DNA of 64,000 nt from Anastrepha obliqua (taxonomy: Eukaryota; Arthropoda; Insecta; Diptera; Tephritidae): contig NC_072892.1 in assembly GCF_027943255.1 (NCBI RefSeq), forward strand, positions 18,995,792 to 19,059,791, in the 5' to 3' direction. Positions within the stretch are counted from its first letter, which is position 1. The number at the start of each line of letters is the position of its first letter. The notes beneath the pieces are model-generated. The model saw only the letters and a list, made by a program, of their open reading frames with translations, was not told the origin of the DNA and made no database searches. Shown in pieces: positions 21,300 to 32,929 of this stretch. The position numbers and the translations under genes are program-made.

Positions 21300-23383
21300 A
21301 TGTCGCGACTTCTATTACGAGAAAAAGTTTATCTGCTCGGGTATTATTCAAATGAAATTTTTGGAGACAAACTTCCATCTGTAAAACAAACGTTACAAGT
21401 TTTTTTTCAATTTACGGATGTGTAAGTTAACAATACGAGGCAGTGCATCACTAGCTGTGCGGGAAGTGATGATATATTGTGAGAAAGCCCGAATTCCGAC
21501 GCAAGAACTAAAGAACTGTATACCAAAGTTAGAAGGTTTCTATCAGCAATGGCGGCAACTTTTCAACTTCATGCTGCAAGAACGTCGATGGATCATAAGA
21601 AAAAAGAAAAAGATTTCGTTGAAAAACTCGAGGATCTCTTCGATATTGCACACGCCAATGCATTGAATATCATATCCATTGAAGAAGATAAGCAGTTCTT
21701 AAACAATCAGCGGATGAAAGGACGCCCGGGGTTTATGTATGGAATTGATTACCAGCTAAGTGCGAAAGAGACTCGAATTTCTGAGCGAAATAAGCTTAGC
21801 TTGCTGCTGCTTTGGATAAGTGAAAGATCAGTGACAGGATCAGTGATGAACTGCATTCATATTCTTATAGCTACACTTGAAACCCTTGGTCAAGATGTGG
21901 AGACTTTTGCGATCAACAGGTGGTCTATTAACAATTCTCATGAGAAACTCCGCGAAAAGAAAGCTACCGAAATCAAAAATATCTTTAAGGATAAGGAATT
22001 GCCTGCCGCTACGATACATTGGGATAGTAAATTACTGCCATCACTAACAGGTAAAGAAACAGTTGACCGACTTCCTGTTATTCTTTCAAATTGCAGTGCT
22101 GACCAACTTCCTGGTGTATCTGCATTGCAATCAGGGAGTGGAAAAGAACAGGCAACAGCTGTTTGCGAAACCCTTGCGGAATGGGGCCTTCAGGACTACG
22201 TAAAAGCATTGGTTTTTGACACTAGTGCCTCTAATACGGGCGCTTTTAATGGTGCGTGTGTTTTGATTGAGAGCTTTCTAGAAAAAGATCTCTTATATTT
22301 GCCTTGCCGCCATCACATATACGAAATCATTTTAAAAGCCGTTTTCGAAGAGAAGATGGGTAAAACTACCGACCCAACCGTACCAATCTTAAAAAAGTTC
22401 CAAACTGCTTGGCCTAAAATAAATGTTAATAATTTTAAAACCGGAATCGTGAATAAGAAGATCAGAAAACATTTGGATCCGGTCGATGTTTCCCGAGTTC
22501 TTGATTTTATACGAAGCACATTGCAAGAACAACAACCGAGAGAGGATTATCGAGAATTTTTACAATTGGCTGCTATTTTTCTTGGCGAAATACCATCTCG
22601 TGGAGTATCCTTCCGTGCTCCATGAGCTATCCATCATGCAAGGTGGATGGCTAAGGCTATTTATTGCTTTAAGATATTCATGCTTCGCGATGAATTTAAA
22701 TTATCAGCGCGTGAGGAAAATGCAATTTGTGATAGTTGCAGTTTCCTTATCAGTATATATATAGAAGCGTGATTTTGTGCACCTTCTGCAGCCAAAGCAC
22801 CATTTTTGGATTTCAGTGTTCTTTCCAAAATTTATAAATACCGGACAGTTGACGAAGACATCTCTCGTGTGGCTTTACAAAAAATCAAAAATCATTTGTG
22901 GTAATATATTTATCACCTGAATCCATCGCCTTGGCCTTCTTTGACCCAAATGTGACAAAAATTAAAATGGTAAAGGCGTTGAATCGTGAAACTGATGCTG
23001 AATGTGAAAAAAGTATTAAAAGGATTACCGTGAAAACAAGCCAAGTTCCTGAATTATTAAACCAAGGACTTGAACAATTTGTCTCCAACAAAACAAAACG
23101 ATTCTTTGCAAGATTTAACATAAATGACGAATTCCTATGCACAGATCCTGCCCGGTGGCACAAACATAAAGATTTCGTCCAAGCTTTAAAAGTAGTTAAT
23201 AAACTTAAAGTAACAAATGATGCGGCGGAGAGAGGTGTTAAACTAGTACTCGTAGAGGATTTTAATAAGTTATATACAAAAAACGAGCGACAAATGCAGT
23301 ACGTGCTCCAACTTGTTAGTGACTATCGACAGAAGTTCCCAGACTGCAATAAACAAACTATATCTAAAAATAAAGATTTTTAA
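21300..23383 (+). pseudogene. Transposase-like gene of a repeated arthropod family, decayed
   Basis: One long coding unit runs from ATG 21300 (MSRLLLREKVYLLGYYSNEI) to NKDF at 23383, with breaks at about 21422 (stop/shift), 21550 (shift), 22623 (TGA), 22760 (stop) and 22900 (shift of about 5 bases). Intact parts show FVEKLEDLFDIAHANALNI, LVFDTSASNTGAFNGACVLI, LPCRHHIYEIILKAVFEEK and, near the end, NDAAERGVKLVLVEDFNKLY. A D-x-S-A-S-N block, a C-x2-H block and a terminal N-D-x2-E-R block in this order resemble the layout of hAT-like RNase-H-fold transposases. I recall very similar proteins recurring in arthropod genomes as repeats, but cannot name a superfamily. No clear terminal repeats were found. 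Confidence 0.65.
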
Positions 23384-24234
23384 TTCATTTTTATTTTATT
23401 TTCTTCAATGAGTTATATCTTTTTTTAGTTTTTTTATATATTGTTATTAAACTAAATTGCAATGAAGTAAGCGTCATATGGAACTATATATGCTAAATAC
23501 TGTATGGATAATAATTTCCTTCTTCAATTTATATATGTATAATTTAATATACTTTACCAATTAAATTCTTTTACTACTTATTTACGCTGTATATAATATA
23601 TACTCATGTAAAATAAAAAACACACTTTTAATGAAATTAAAATTGTTTGTCATTTTGGGGTAAATTTTGCATATTGAAAGGATCGGGAGCTCCCCTATCC
23701 GATTGGCACCAAATTTCACAGAGGTCATTTTTATATAGAATGGAACCAAACTGGAGGGTAGCCCGCGAAAAAATATTGTATATAAAAACACAGGTCAAAT
23801 AACTGCCACGCTATTGGGCATTGACTTGAATTATTTTGAATAAAGAGCAAATATTTTACTGATAGTGCAAAACTCATTACATTATCAGTATTTTTACTGC
23901 AATTTTTATCCAGGAATCGATCAAAAAATATGTTTACCGAAATTTTTATCAGTAATTAGAAAAAGTTTGCTGGTAATGCAAATTAAATTTCAGTATCAGT
24001 AAAATTTTACTGATTACTGCTATTTGTAATGCCAATATTTTTAACGTGCACTAAATATCGTTCCCCAAAAACGGTTATGCTTATCGCCGAATACTTCTCA
24101 CCACATGAGTTAACAGATGCTCGTCCTCTACAACGATTAAGTTTCAAAGATTTTTTGGCACCGGTGTACCATCATTCATCTCTTTATTCTTCCTCTTTTT
24201 CCCACACAGATTTGCTCTTCGAACTGTGAATAAC
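23384..24234. other. AT-rich gap, nothing recognised
   Basis: AT-rich DNA with TATATA-type stretches and no supported gene. It may contain the 3' end of the preceding element. Confidence 0.45.
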
Positions 24235-24775
24235 TACCAAACGCTTCGTACGCAGCTCGTATGGCCATCGTAGCGTATGCGACAAAAGGCACGCGAGAGA
24301 TACGCTTCGTTGTCGTCCGCTTGTATTCCAATGACGAACCGCACACGAGTCGTTAGCTACTCCCACTCGGCACAGCTAGCATGCAGCATAACGCCCATCG
24401 TACAGCAGTGACGTCAAATATCATTGTACGCTTGTAGTTTGTTTTCTGGTTTGCCGTCTTCGCAATTTCAACGAACTCCTTAACATCTTTTTGAGACATC
24501 CTGCGAAATATCTGCAATAATCTGCTGTTTGAGTTATTCCTAATGTACGGATGCACCCAGCGCCTTCTCTTTGTTTTACTTCTTCTCCGATTCAGAAGAT
24601 AGTATAATAAAATAAAATTCTTTTCACTGCGCGACGTATAGACAACCCGTACTTTGATGATAGATAGTCGCATTGTGTGCGGACATTTAAGCGTATCGTC
24701 ATCATCACTGCATCAAAAACCATGTCGTGCCGATGACGATACCAGCCGCTTACGAAGGGCTTCAGTGTCACTACT
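24235..24775 (-). mobile_element. PIF/Harbinger-type remnant (non-autonomous)
   Basis: The minus strand at 24673-24353 encodes a fragment with RRRSKTKRRRWVHPYIR followed by FRRMSQKDVKEFVEI. The arrangement RRRWVHP then RMS is the N-terminal signature of PIF/Harbinger nuclease-transposases. The DDE part is absent. Imperfect inverted ends (CTTCGTACGCAGCTCGTATG near 24242 against CTTCGTAAGCGGCTGGTATC read inward from about 24760) suggest a short deletion derivative. The target duplication is not certain. Confidence 0.5.
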
Positions 24776-25640
24776 TACATAATATATTATTTATGTATAT
24801 TCAACAGTTTGATTTTTTCCTTTACCCTGAAAAATATGAGACACATAAAATTTATCTTAAAAAGCACAAAACGTACTCGTAATATATTTGCCTGAGTTAT
24901 CGATGATTGCATTCGAATATTGAAAATTTACGATATTTCGTTTTATAAGCAGCAGCATTGAATTATATAATATAGTTAAGATTATATTACACTCTGCGAC
25001 AAAAATCAACTTTTTTTGTGGTCTAGTAATACGGCATACCCAATGATTCAATTTCTCATCAATTTAGCTGCATAAATTATTAAAAGTGTACAAGGGGAAA
25101 GCGTAAACGATGGTATCCATGGCGTATACTTTATTTCAAAGGAGGAAATATCAACTAAATATTTTTGTGCGTTTTTAGAAAGCAGCAAGAAGAGCGAACT
25201 TGAGGTATGTATTACTAACAAATACCTTAACAAATAAATAACTTATTTCTTCTAAATAATTTAGTAGGAATTTTCAACGATATTTAATGATTAATGAATT
25301 GTGCTGGCGAAAAGAAAGCAAAAAAAATTTAAAAGCTGGATATATCCTCTTTTGTTTGCAATCCATATTAATTTCACCGAGTAAATTTTAGTATTTAAAA
25401 CCAGTCCCAAAAACTTTAAAGCCTTTCAAAAAATAAAATGGATCAGCAAATTTAAAACTGTGTATGGTGCACTACTATATAAAATCCATAGTTTCACGCG
25501 CATACGAAATTTTGCCCGGACAGCTTTTACTGCCCCACGGTGTTATCAATAGCCAACGCGATAGACAAAATAAATTAATTATTTGCTCTTATTTGCCCAG
25601 AAGTTGTAACTGAAATGCACATGCATTTGCAGCTGTTTTA
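24776..25640. other. AT-rich gap, nothing recognised
   Basis: No coding frame with recognisable features and no terminal repeats found. Confidence 0.5.
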
Positions 25641-25732
25641 TTAAGGGGTCCCGGTGGTCTAGAGCTCAAAAATTTAGGGTGTTTTCAGGATTTTTTTTTT
25701 TACCATAAAAAAAAATGAAAAACGATATTTGA

Positions 25733-26451
25733 GGGGTTAGGGGGACTTTTTATGAAATTGGATTTTTTTTTGCATTTTCTTAAAATATAATATAACATCT
25801 TAAAACTATTGTGTGAGAATTTTAAGTGAATTCGACAAATACTTTTTGAGTTATTCAACAATTAACAAAGTGCGCTCGGGCGCTACTCGAGCGCTCCTCG
25901 GACGATAGCAAAACTTTAAATGCATTTTTCTCAGAACTATGTTTTTTAACTGGTGATCACTGTAATTTAAAAACCGCTTGGTAGAATTCAATAAAATTTA
26001 TACTGCTTTTGAAAAACTTAAAAAACTCGTGCCTGATCAAAGGATTTTTTTTTTAATTTCGATTTTTTTTTTATTTAATTGTCGGTTTTTTTCTCGAAAG
26101 TCTGAAAAATATTTCCTGAGGCCGCCATATTGTTAGTTTTGATAAAAGGCTTCAATCAGGCACAAGATTATCTATTAATAAAACTAATTTATCTTGTCCG
26201 ATTGATTTTAGATGAATTTCCAAGGACTTGTGATAATCACTGCAAGGGACTTCTGAAGAAACGGGCTCCACACAAACAGCGATCACTTTTACAATTATTC
26301 ATTTTTTTTTTTTTTTTGTGAAATTTTGCTAAAGTCAAGTCGAAAAATGGTGCATTAATACTGTTTTTCTTTTTGAAAAATAAAGCAATTGACTAGCAAA
26401 AAAATTATTGAAAATCATGATTTTTGCGGGCCTCTGACTACCCGTAACCCC
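25733..26451 (-). mobile_element. Inner TTAA-type element, first copy
   Basis: Ends GGGGTTAGGGGGA and the complement of GGGGTTACGGGTAGTCAGAGG. The flanks are TTGA and TTCA, decayed from TTAA. The interior (for example CTCGTGCCTGATC and ATTTTTCTCAGAACTATG) matches the element at 55630-56353 in opposite orientation. Length about 719 bp. No coding capacity. Confidence 0.65.
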
Positions 26452-26648
26452 TTCAATTTTGTAGGCTTTTTATTTAACTTCTTTAATAACTTCATACAAA
26501 AATGGAACAAATTTTTTTTTTAATTTTAATAATTTAAAAAATGGCGCTGAAGCGATAGCCATTGATGTTGGGAACAACATATTAAAATTTCTGACGATTC
26601 GATAAATTTGAGGTACAGGAGCGTGCGGACCGCTCTCTACCTAGTTAA

Positions 26649-27369
26649 GGGGGGAAACCGGTTTAGGAGGCCAAAATTTTGGCGTTTTTCGAGAATTTAT
26701 TGAACAAAGAAGGAATAATCAGAAATTGTTTAAGTTTAGAGGATATTTTATTTATATTTTTAGGTACACTTTAAAACTTTTTTTAAGCTATTTCCGCGGG
26801 AGATAGTGGCGTTAGAGCGTGCTGTCTTCGGACGATCGCCATCCGAGTGTCTTGCTGGTGGGAATTCCTGAAGTTGCAATTTTTCTCTGAAATCAACAGC
26901 AATTTTTTTTATTAACAACATATTTCCTAAGAATATGAACCTAATTGTGGTAAAAAAATATTGAAAATTGCATGCTTTTGAGGCGCTTGAACACAAAGAT
27001 TTTTTTATACCATATTTTTTCATCTATTTTGCTTAAAAAAAATATTTTTAATGATAATATAATCCCAAAATTAGGTTCATATGGATTAGGATTGAATAAA
27101 GAACACTCCGAAAAAAATTTATAACGATTGGTACACAACTTTTTGAGCTAGAGTGCCCACCAGTTGAAAAAAGGTAGTTTCGAAAAAACGTCGTTCTAAC
27201 TAACGCGCTATGGTGCGGAACCGACGGGCAGTCACTTAAGTGCTCATAGAATCGGGAATAATGCGAATTTCGCTTTAAAATTTGTACCACATATTCTTGA
27301 CTAGTTATACTAACGATTTATGCAATAAAAAAAATCGATGTTTTGATCGATCTAAACCGGTTTCCCCTC
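26649..27369 (+). mobile_element. Inner TTAA-flanked element, second copy, with a known empty site
   Basis: Flanked by TTAA at 26645-26648 and 27370-27373. Ends are GGGGGGAAACCGGTTTAG and the complement of GAGGGGAAACCGGTTTAG. The 721-bp body has no plausible protein. The surrounding sequence CTCTCTACCTAG-TTAA-TGGGCTG exists without the insert at about 48641-48660, so the insertion and its TTAA duplication can be read directly. Confidence 0.85.
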
Positions 27370-27498
27370 TTAATGGGCTGTAGCAGCTATAATATTGGGA
27401 ATTTCCGTATGAAAGTTTTACAGTATATTCTTAAGACACTATACTTTCGAAATATGAAAATCGATTTTTGAAATTTCTAGACCACCGGATCCCCTTAA

Positions 27499-27689
27499 GT
27501 AGAACAGGTTGTTATTGTTAGATCGGATAGAGTGGTCGCAATGGGAAAAAACGAAAATAATCAAAAGATAAAGTTCATGTTTTCCGCCGCCAAAGTTTAT
27601 ATTCCGTTATACGTGTGAAGAGTGTAGAGCTAGTAGAATACTTGTGGAACCAAAACCATTAACGAAAAAGTTCTCGCTTACAATAATTT
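27499..27689. other. Short gap, nothing recognised
   Basis: Sequence between the TTAA nest and the SINE remnant without features. Confidence 0.4.
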
Positions 27690-27907
27690 CACTTTCACGC
27701 AGCAGATGGATTTTTATAAGGGGCTTTTTGATGGCAGAAATGCACTCCGACGTTTGCTATTGCCTGCCGCGTGATCGCTACTCGTATTGGAGAAAGTTTA
27801 TCTAAAATATGGAGTTTTACTGTATGCCACTGCGGGTCATGTTCGAAACCCTTTGGCCCCTTCGCTCACTTTAACAAATGGTAGTCACGCGCCACCCATT
27901 CGGCCAT
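27690..27907 (-). repeat. tRNA-derived SINE remnant (old copy)
   Basis: Matches the SINE at 33029-33350 over the body (CAGATGGATTTTTATAAGGG, TGGCAGAAATGCACTCCGAC, TTGCTATTGCCTGCC) and the tRNA-like head (CACGCGCCACCCATTCGGCC). The B-box region has drifted (ATGTTCGAAACC). Diverged, so older than the copy at 33029. Confidence 0.7.
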
Positions 27908-28669
27908 ACTTATATTTATTCAATTTAAATTATAAAAGTAATAAATATAGCGGGTGGTTGCGACCGTCTTCGAGTTTGCATTCTAATCAGCTGTACTTCA
28001 ACGTACGGTTTAACTGTCCTACAACTCTACGGTACTTACGATTTTGTGCAGTCATCATCCACTCCCAGTGTTGCATTAGTCACGTCAAAGTATTAAAATG
28101 TACGTCCACTTCTGCTTGCCTTACGTCCATCCGTCAATCTACATAAGCAATACAAGCACATGAAATTAATGAATCCTCATATGTACATACATATACAAGG
28201 TGGCGCAAAATTAATCAGCCAATGTTGTTTTTTAATTTTCTTTTCGGGTACCTCAGGCCTCTTCGTTTTGCCAAACATTAGCAAGTGGCGAATATATGAA
28301 GCAACTGGTACCAATTAACACATCTTGGCAGCGCTGGAATGGAGCTGCCTAAAATAACATTTGTTTGTAAAATAGTGAGTTACACCAGGTAGTGAGTATG
28401 AGGTATAACCGTACTCGCTGGCGACGAATATTGCTCGTTAACTTTGTTATTGCCCTCACATGCAAATTTTTCATCAAGTGAGCAGAGGCCAGAGATAGCG
28501 AGCAGAGAAGTGGCGAATCGATAAAACAGAGTTTCCATTTTAAGCAACTCTTGCCTAATAAGACACAAACACATTTTTTGCTCCAATCCACATCAAGCGA
28601 AACAATGTGACGCAGAAAGGCATTTCGTTTTCTTGTCTCACTTTTTTTTTTGTCGAGACAGACTATCAA
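27908..28669. other. Non-coding gap with one possible transposon end
   Basis: A GGTGGCGCAAAATTAATCAG sequence at about 28199 resembles a mariner-type terminal repeat, but no partner was found. The remainder has no recognisable gene. Confidence 0.35.
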
Positions 28670-29175
28670 ATACAGCACTCAGACACAATTAATTCCATTG
28701 TACTGCACCCCGAGTGCTCTCTTTAATTTTCCTTAAGTCTATTCGACGTCCGAACAAATCTGAGTAGATCTTGGAGCCAAGGAGCCAAGGTGGTCGCTTC
28801 TTAACACATCAGTGCCAAAGGCCTCAAGCCAGATTCGAGCGAAGGTGGGGCAGACGCACATAAAGTGGTCCGCCGTCTCATCCTCCTCTTCACAAGTTGG
28901 GCAGAGTGCACTGTCTGCGATGCCCACCTTTTTCATGTGCTTTGCCCATAGAAAGTGGCCTGTCATCAGTCGAACCAGCTTCCTACAGTCCCCTCTGCTT
29001 AGTGACAGGAGGAACTGCGACAGTCGGTCGGACATGATAGGTAACATCAGTTTTGTCCATCTGCAGCCTCTCTCAGCCTGCTAAGCTCGCTATTGGGTTA
29101 GAATAACCCGTTTGCTAACCGTGGCTTTGATGGATGCAGAAGGGAGTGGCAGAACGGGTAAATCTCACTTTGTCA
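28670..29175 (-). pseudogene. I-type LINE fragment, ORF2 C-terminus with zinc knuckle
   Basis: The minus strand gives RKLVRLMTGHFLWAKHMKKV then CPTCEEEDETADHFMCVCP, a C-x2-C-H-C knuckle typical of the C-terminus of RNase-H-bearing LINEs. It is closely similar to the minus-strand copy at 52680-53500 (CPVCGEEDETADHFLCVCP), including the 3' untranslated sequence near CAGCACTCAGAC. It is 5'-truncated just before the RNase H domain. The exact clade (I, LOA or relatives) is not certain. Confidence 0.75.
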
Positions 29176-29415
29176 TTGGCTCAATTGTCTCACTTGGTGG
29201 GCGTTGAAATAATTAATATACATAAAACAATATTTATGGCAAACTCTGGCATCCAAAGTGACCGGGTTTTGAGCCCTTTCTTATTTTATTATCTTTCTAA
29301 TTTTCCACTTTCAAGTTGCCCATTTAAGTTATTATCTATTTTGTTTAAATAGAAATTATAGTATTTATAAACACCATATAAACTACGATTTGGCACGAAC
29401 AGAAAAATATTTATA

Positions 29416-30728
29416 CAGGGTGGCTGATGAAAGCCGCTACCAAAAAAAAATTGAATAACTTTTTTTCTTTTTAAGTTATCTGTTCCACTTTTGTTTTAAT
29501 TTGCAGATTGATCTTTAAAATTTATTAAAATGGATAACTGGGACACGCAAACAAGAATTTGGATAGTCCGCCGCTATCACGCACTGGAGTCCGTAGTTTT
29601 TTTTACAGAGAGAGTACAGGCGGATGTTTGGCGGCGATCCCCCGAGCAGATGGACCATAATGAGACTGGTGAATAATTTTGCTGAGCAAGGAACAGTCAC
29701 AAGAAGACCTTATCATCGAAACCCACCAGTTCGGACGGAGGAAACGATCGCTGCTGTAGCTGCAGCTATACAAAGCAATCCAAGGGTTTCAACAAGAAGC
29801 TTATCTGCTCAACTTGGTGTCAGCCGACAGTCTTTGCAAACAATAATGCACAAAGACTTAGACTTATTTCCCTACAAAATTCAAATGGTTAACAAACTGA
29901 ATGCAGCAGACTTGCCGATTCGCTTGGAATTTTGTACGAAGATCCTGCAAATGGTGGAAGAAGACCAAAACATGTTAAACTGCCTTTTCATGTCTGATGA
30001 GGCCCATTTCGATTAAAACGGCAATGTGAACAAACAAAATTGTCGAATATGGAGTACTTCTAACCCACAGATACTCCACGAGACGGAATTGCATCCTCTT
30101 CGCGTGACAGTGTGGTGTGCGGTTTCTTCACGCTGTATTGTCGGGCCTTATTTTTTTGAAGAAAATGGTCACACCGTTACGGTTACTGGAGACCGTTATT
30201 TGAAAATGCTGAAAGAATTTTTCTATCCAAAACTACGCCGAAAGAGAATTCCTTTCAACTCTGTGTGGTTTCAACAAGATGGGGCAACGTCTCACATAGC
30301 CCAGACTGTTATGACAGAGTTGCGACGAAAATTTCCCAATAAACTGATTTCAAGAAACTCCGAATTTCGTTGGCCCCCCAGGTCGCCTGACCTTACTGCA
30401 CCTGACTTTTTCTTGTGGGGTTTATGTAAACAAGAAGTTTATAAAACAAAGCCAACAAATTTGGATGAACTAAAACAATCCATTCGGGCAACAATTGCGG
30501 CTATTCCTGTCGCAACTCTCAAAGCAGCAATGAACAACTTTTTACTAAGATGCCGCACTTGTGTCAACGAGCATGGGGGGCATTTAAATTCAATTATTTT
30601 TAAAACTAGTTAAGCTACATTTAATAAAATTTAATGACCTTCAACTTAAAAAAAAAATAAATGAATTCCATACACTAAAAAAAAGTTATTTGAGTTTCTT
30701 AATGTAGCAAAATTCATCAGCCACCCTG
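29416..30728 (+). mobile_element. D,D41D element, full length (1313 bp), copy A
   Basis: Ends CAGGGTGGCTGATGAAAG and the complement of CAGGGTGGCTGATGAATT, flanked by TA (29414-29415 and 30729-30730). It has the same length as the copy at 58084-59396 and is nearly identical to it. Recent mobility is implied by the similarity. Confidence 0.92.
29530..30612 (+). pseudogene. D,D41D transposase, copy A, two lesions
   Basis: Starts MDNWDTQTRIWIVRRYHALE at 29530. A one-base gain in a T run near 29600 shifts the frame, compared with the other copy. Translation resumes through a helix-turn-helix (SLSAQLGVSRQSLQTIM) to FMSDEAHFD, where a stop (TAA, 30014) replaces leucine. Next come VWFQQDGATSHIAQ and PRSPDLTAPDFFLWG, then the end at KTS. 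I count 41 residues between the last two catalytic aspartates. All three aspartates are present, but the copy is inactive. Confidence 0.9.
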
Positions 30729-30730
30729 TA

Positions 30731-31494
30731 TTAGAAAATACGGTCACTATTTTTCATCATAATTAATACTATTATATTTTTTATGTAAATAACTATTTTT
30801 TTGCAATATTGGTTGCGTGTGTTTCTTTAATGCCACTCTTCGTGCCAAAACGGTGAGTCCCCGATTTCGCTTCAGCCGTATAACGAGGTAAATAATTAAA
30901 AAAACCCATTATTGAGAAACGCTGCAAAAAATTTCCAATGACAGATAAACAGATGGTAAGAAAAGTTAAATGCACGATTTTACGCCTTTGTTTTCTTTTT
31001 TTGTTTTGTTTTGCTTACTTATCCGGAGTATGTTCCCCCTTACACTTACGGCTAAAACCAGTGGAATTCTCTCTCAAGAGAGATTAACGGGCGATTAACT
31101 ACACATTTTTATGGGAATATAAAAAGCTCTTTTTCAGAAAAAAAAATTTTTATTACGTGGGTGTAATTGTTCACACTTCCAGAGTCTTCATTAGTTAGAA
31201 AAAAATTGTCAACAATTATTAAAATGTATTCAATTGCGATTAATTACTATTAATTAAAAATAATTAATATTTCTTTAACAAATGCATGACTTGATTTGAT
31301 ATCACCGCTTTCCGTCTTTGTTGACAAATGCAGCACAGAAGAAAAAGTTCGTACTAAATTCTGTAACTTCTGACTAGGAAGAGTTGCTCAGCTGCTCTCT
31401 CAAGTGTTCGCAGGTATGCGTTTTTTGAGTAAAAAACAACTTCCTGCGTGTTCTGACTAATGCCCAGTTTCATCAATCAATCTTAAAGTACATT
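30731..31494. other. AT-rich gap, nothing recognised
   Basis: AT-rich DNA with no supported gene. It may hold the lost 5' part of the Tc1-like remnant that follows. Confidence 0.45.
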
Positions 31495-32200
31495 TAAATT
31501 ATAATTTTTGTATACAGTTCGAAAAATGCTTGAAAAGGCTGAATTCCGCGGCAAAGTCGCGCGAAAGAAAACCTTCATATCAAGAGTACATCGACTTAAA
31601 CGGATAGCCTTTGCAAAGGATTACTTAAATAAGCCTCTTGAATTTTGGAATGGAGTTGAAGGTGAATTCTGCATTTTGGGTATACAAGGCTGCAAGATTG
31701 TGTGGCGAAAACCGAGCAGGGTGCAACCTGGTGCCACCGGTAAATCATGGTGGTGATGTATGACAAGCTCGGGCGTAGGTAAAATCCAGTTTATAGAATT
31801 GATAATGAACAAATATGATTATTTTGATACTTTAAAAACAAATTTACGAGAAGGTGCAAATAAACCGGGTCGGGGGGAAAGATTTATTTTCCAACCTGAC
31901 AACAACCCGAAGCACACGGCAGAGATTGTTAAAGTCTGGTTACTCTATAATGTTCCAAAACCATAAAATACAAGCCCCACAATCAACAGACCTAAACCCC
32001 ATAGAGCACTTATTGGACGTACCCGAGAAGAAAATTCGGCAGTTTACTATTTATAAACAGCCAACAAGTGCTACTTTCGACCAAGTAGGCAATTGGGTAG
32101 TAAAGTTCTCTCTCGACGAAAAAAACTCACACCCTATAGGGCCCTCAGCATGCCCGTCCTAAAGCATGGCGCATAAGCTTGGGCAGGGAAAATATTCGAT
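31495..32200 (+). pseudogene. Tc1-like (D,D34E) transposase remnant
   Basis: Frames read FISRVHRLKRIAFAKDYLNK, then FWNGVEGEFCILG where the SDESKF block with the first catalytic aspartate should be. They continue FQPDNNPKHTAEIVKVW (second aspartate) and QSTDLNPIEHLLD with the catalytic glutamate kept. Stops or shifts occur at about 31754 and 31964. The N-terminal DNA-binding part is missing. It is related in type to the elements at 19065 and 32614 but not part of either. Confidence 0.75.
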
Positions 32201-32611
32201 TAGGCGTCCCTTGGAGTGCTAAATGCTAAAAAATGTCCTTACGGCAGAACGGGAAGCAAGAGGTCCAGAAATTACAGAAATAAAATAAAGTTGGGTCAAT
32301 GGAAAATCGCCTTCTAGAGGTCATAAGAAGAAATTTCTTTCCGACGAACTTTTGAATTCGTGAATTTCTTCGTTTCTTTAATGTGATCTCATTTTGAGTT
32401 TAATTAGGTTGCTTAATAATTTCACAATAAACTAAATAAAAAAACTGGTAAAATATGGATTGAGTAGTTCAGAGTTGCAAAGAAAATAGATATGGTTCAC
32501 CAGACTTTTTTTTGTCATTTTGTCATATGCAAATGCATGCATTTGTAAGGATATCTGAATTAAAGATGCTGTTGTTAGTGTTGTATTTATTTGCCTACAT
32601 ATATTCATTAT
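32201..32611. other. Short non-coding gap
   Basis: No coding frame; possibly the 3' end of the preceding Tc1-like remnant. AT-rich. Confidence 0.4.
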
Positions 32612-32929
32612 TACAGTGAGTCAAAAAAGTATTGGCACACCCGAAAAATCAAAGTTCTCAGTACAATAACTTTTTTCTAATTAAAGTATAAAAAATAGAA
32701 AACGGTACTTTATAAATTTTTTTTATTTTTTTTTTATTTTATTATTCCTAATATACATTAATCATACATCTGTCATACTGACATCTAGTACATTTTTTGA
32801 CAATTAGTTAGGAAAATTATTAAATATATTTCATCATGACCAGTGCCAAGACGAATACAGCGATTACTTTTTAGGAAAAGAATTACATTTTATATATACA
32901 GTTATTTTAGTATACGAGAATTAATATTT

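Larger units (their letters stand above)
25645..27494 (+). mobile_element. Outer TTAA-flanked element, holding two more
   Basis: Flanked by TTAA at 25641-25644 and 27495-27498. Ends are GGGGTCCCGGTGGTCTAGA on the left and the complement of GGGGATCCGGTGGTCTAGA on the right. TTAA target duplications are the hallmark of the piggyBac superfamily. No transposase is present, so this would be a MITE-like non-autonomous element. Without its two inserts it would be about 400 bp. Its segments 26605-26644 and 27374-27460 match 48611-48741. Confidence 0.75.

Noticed and set aside
24029..24229. 66-codon ORF
   Set aside because: No motif; overlaps the left end of the PIF/Harbinger remnant.
28199..28330. 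Complete mariner-type element
   Set aside because: Only one end-like sequence, no partner repeat or transposase nearby.
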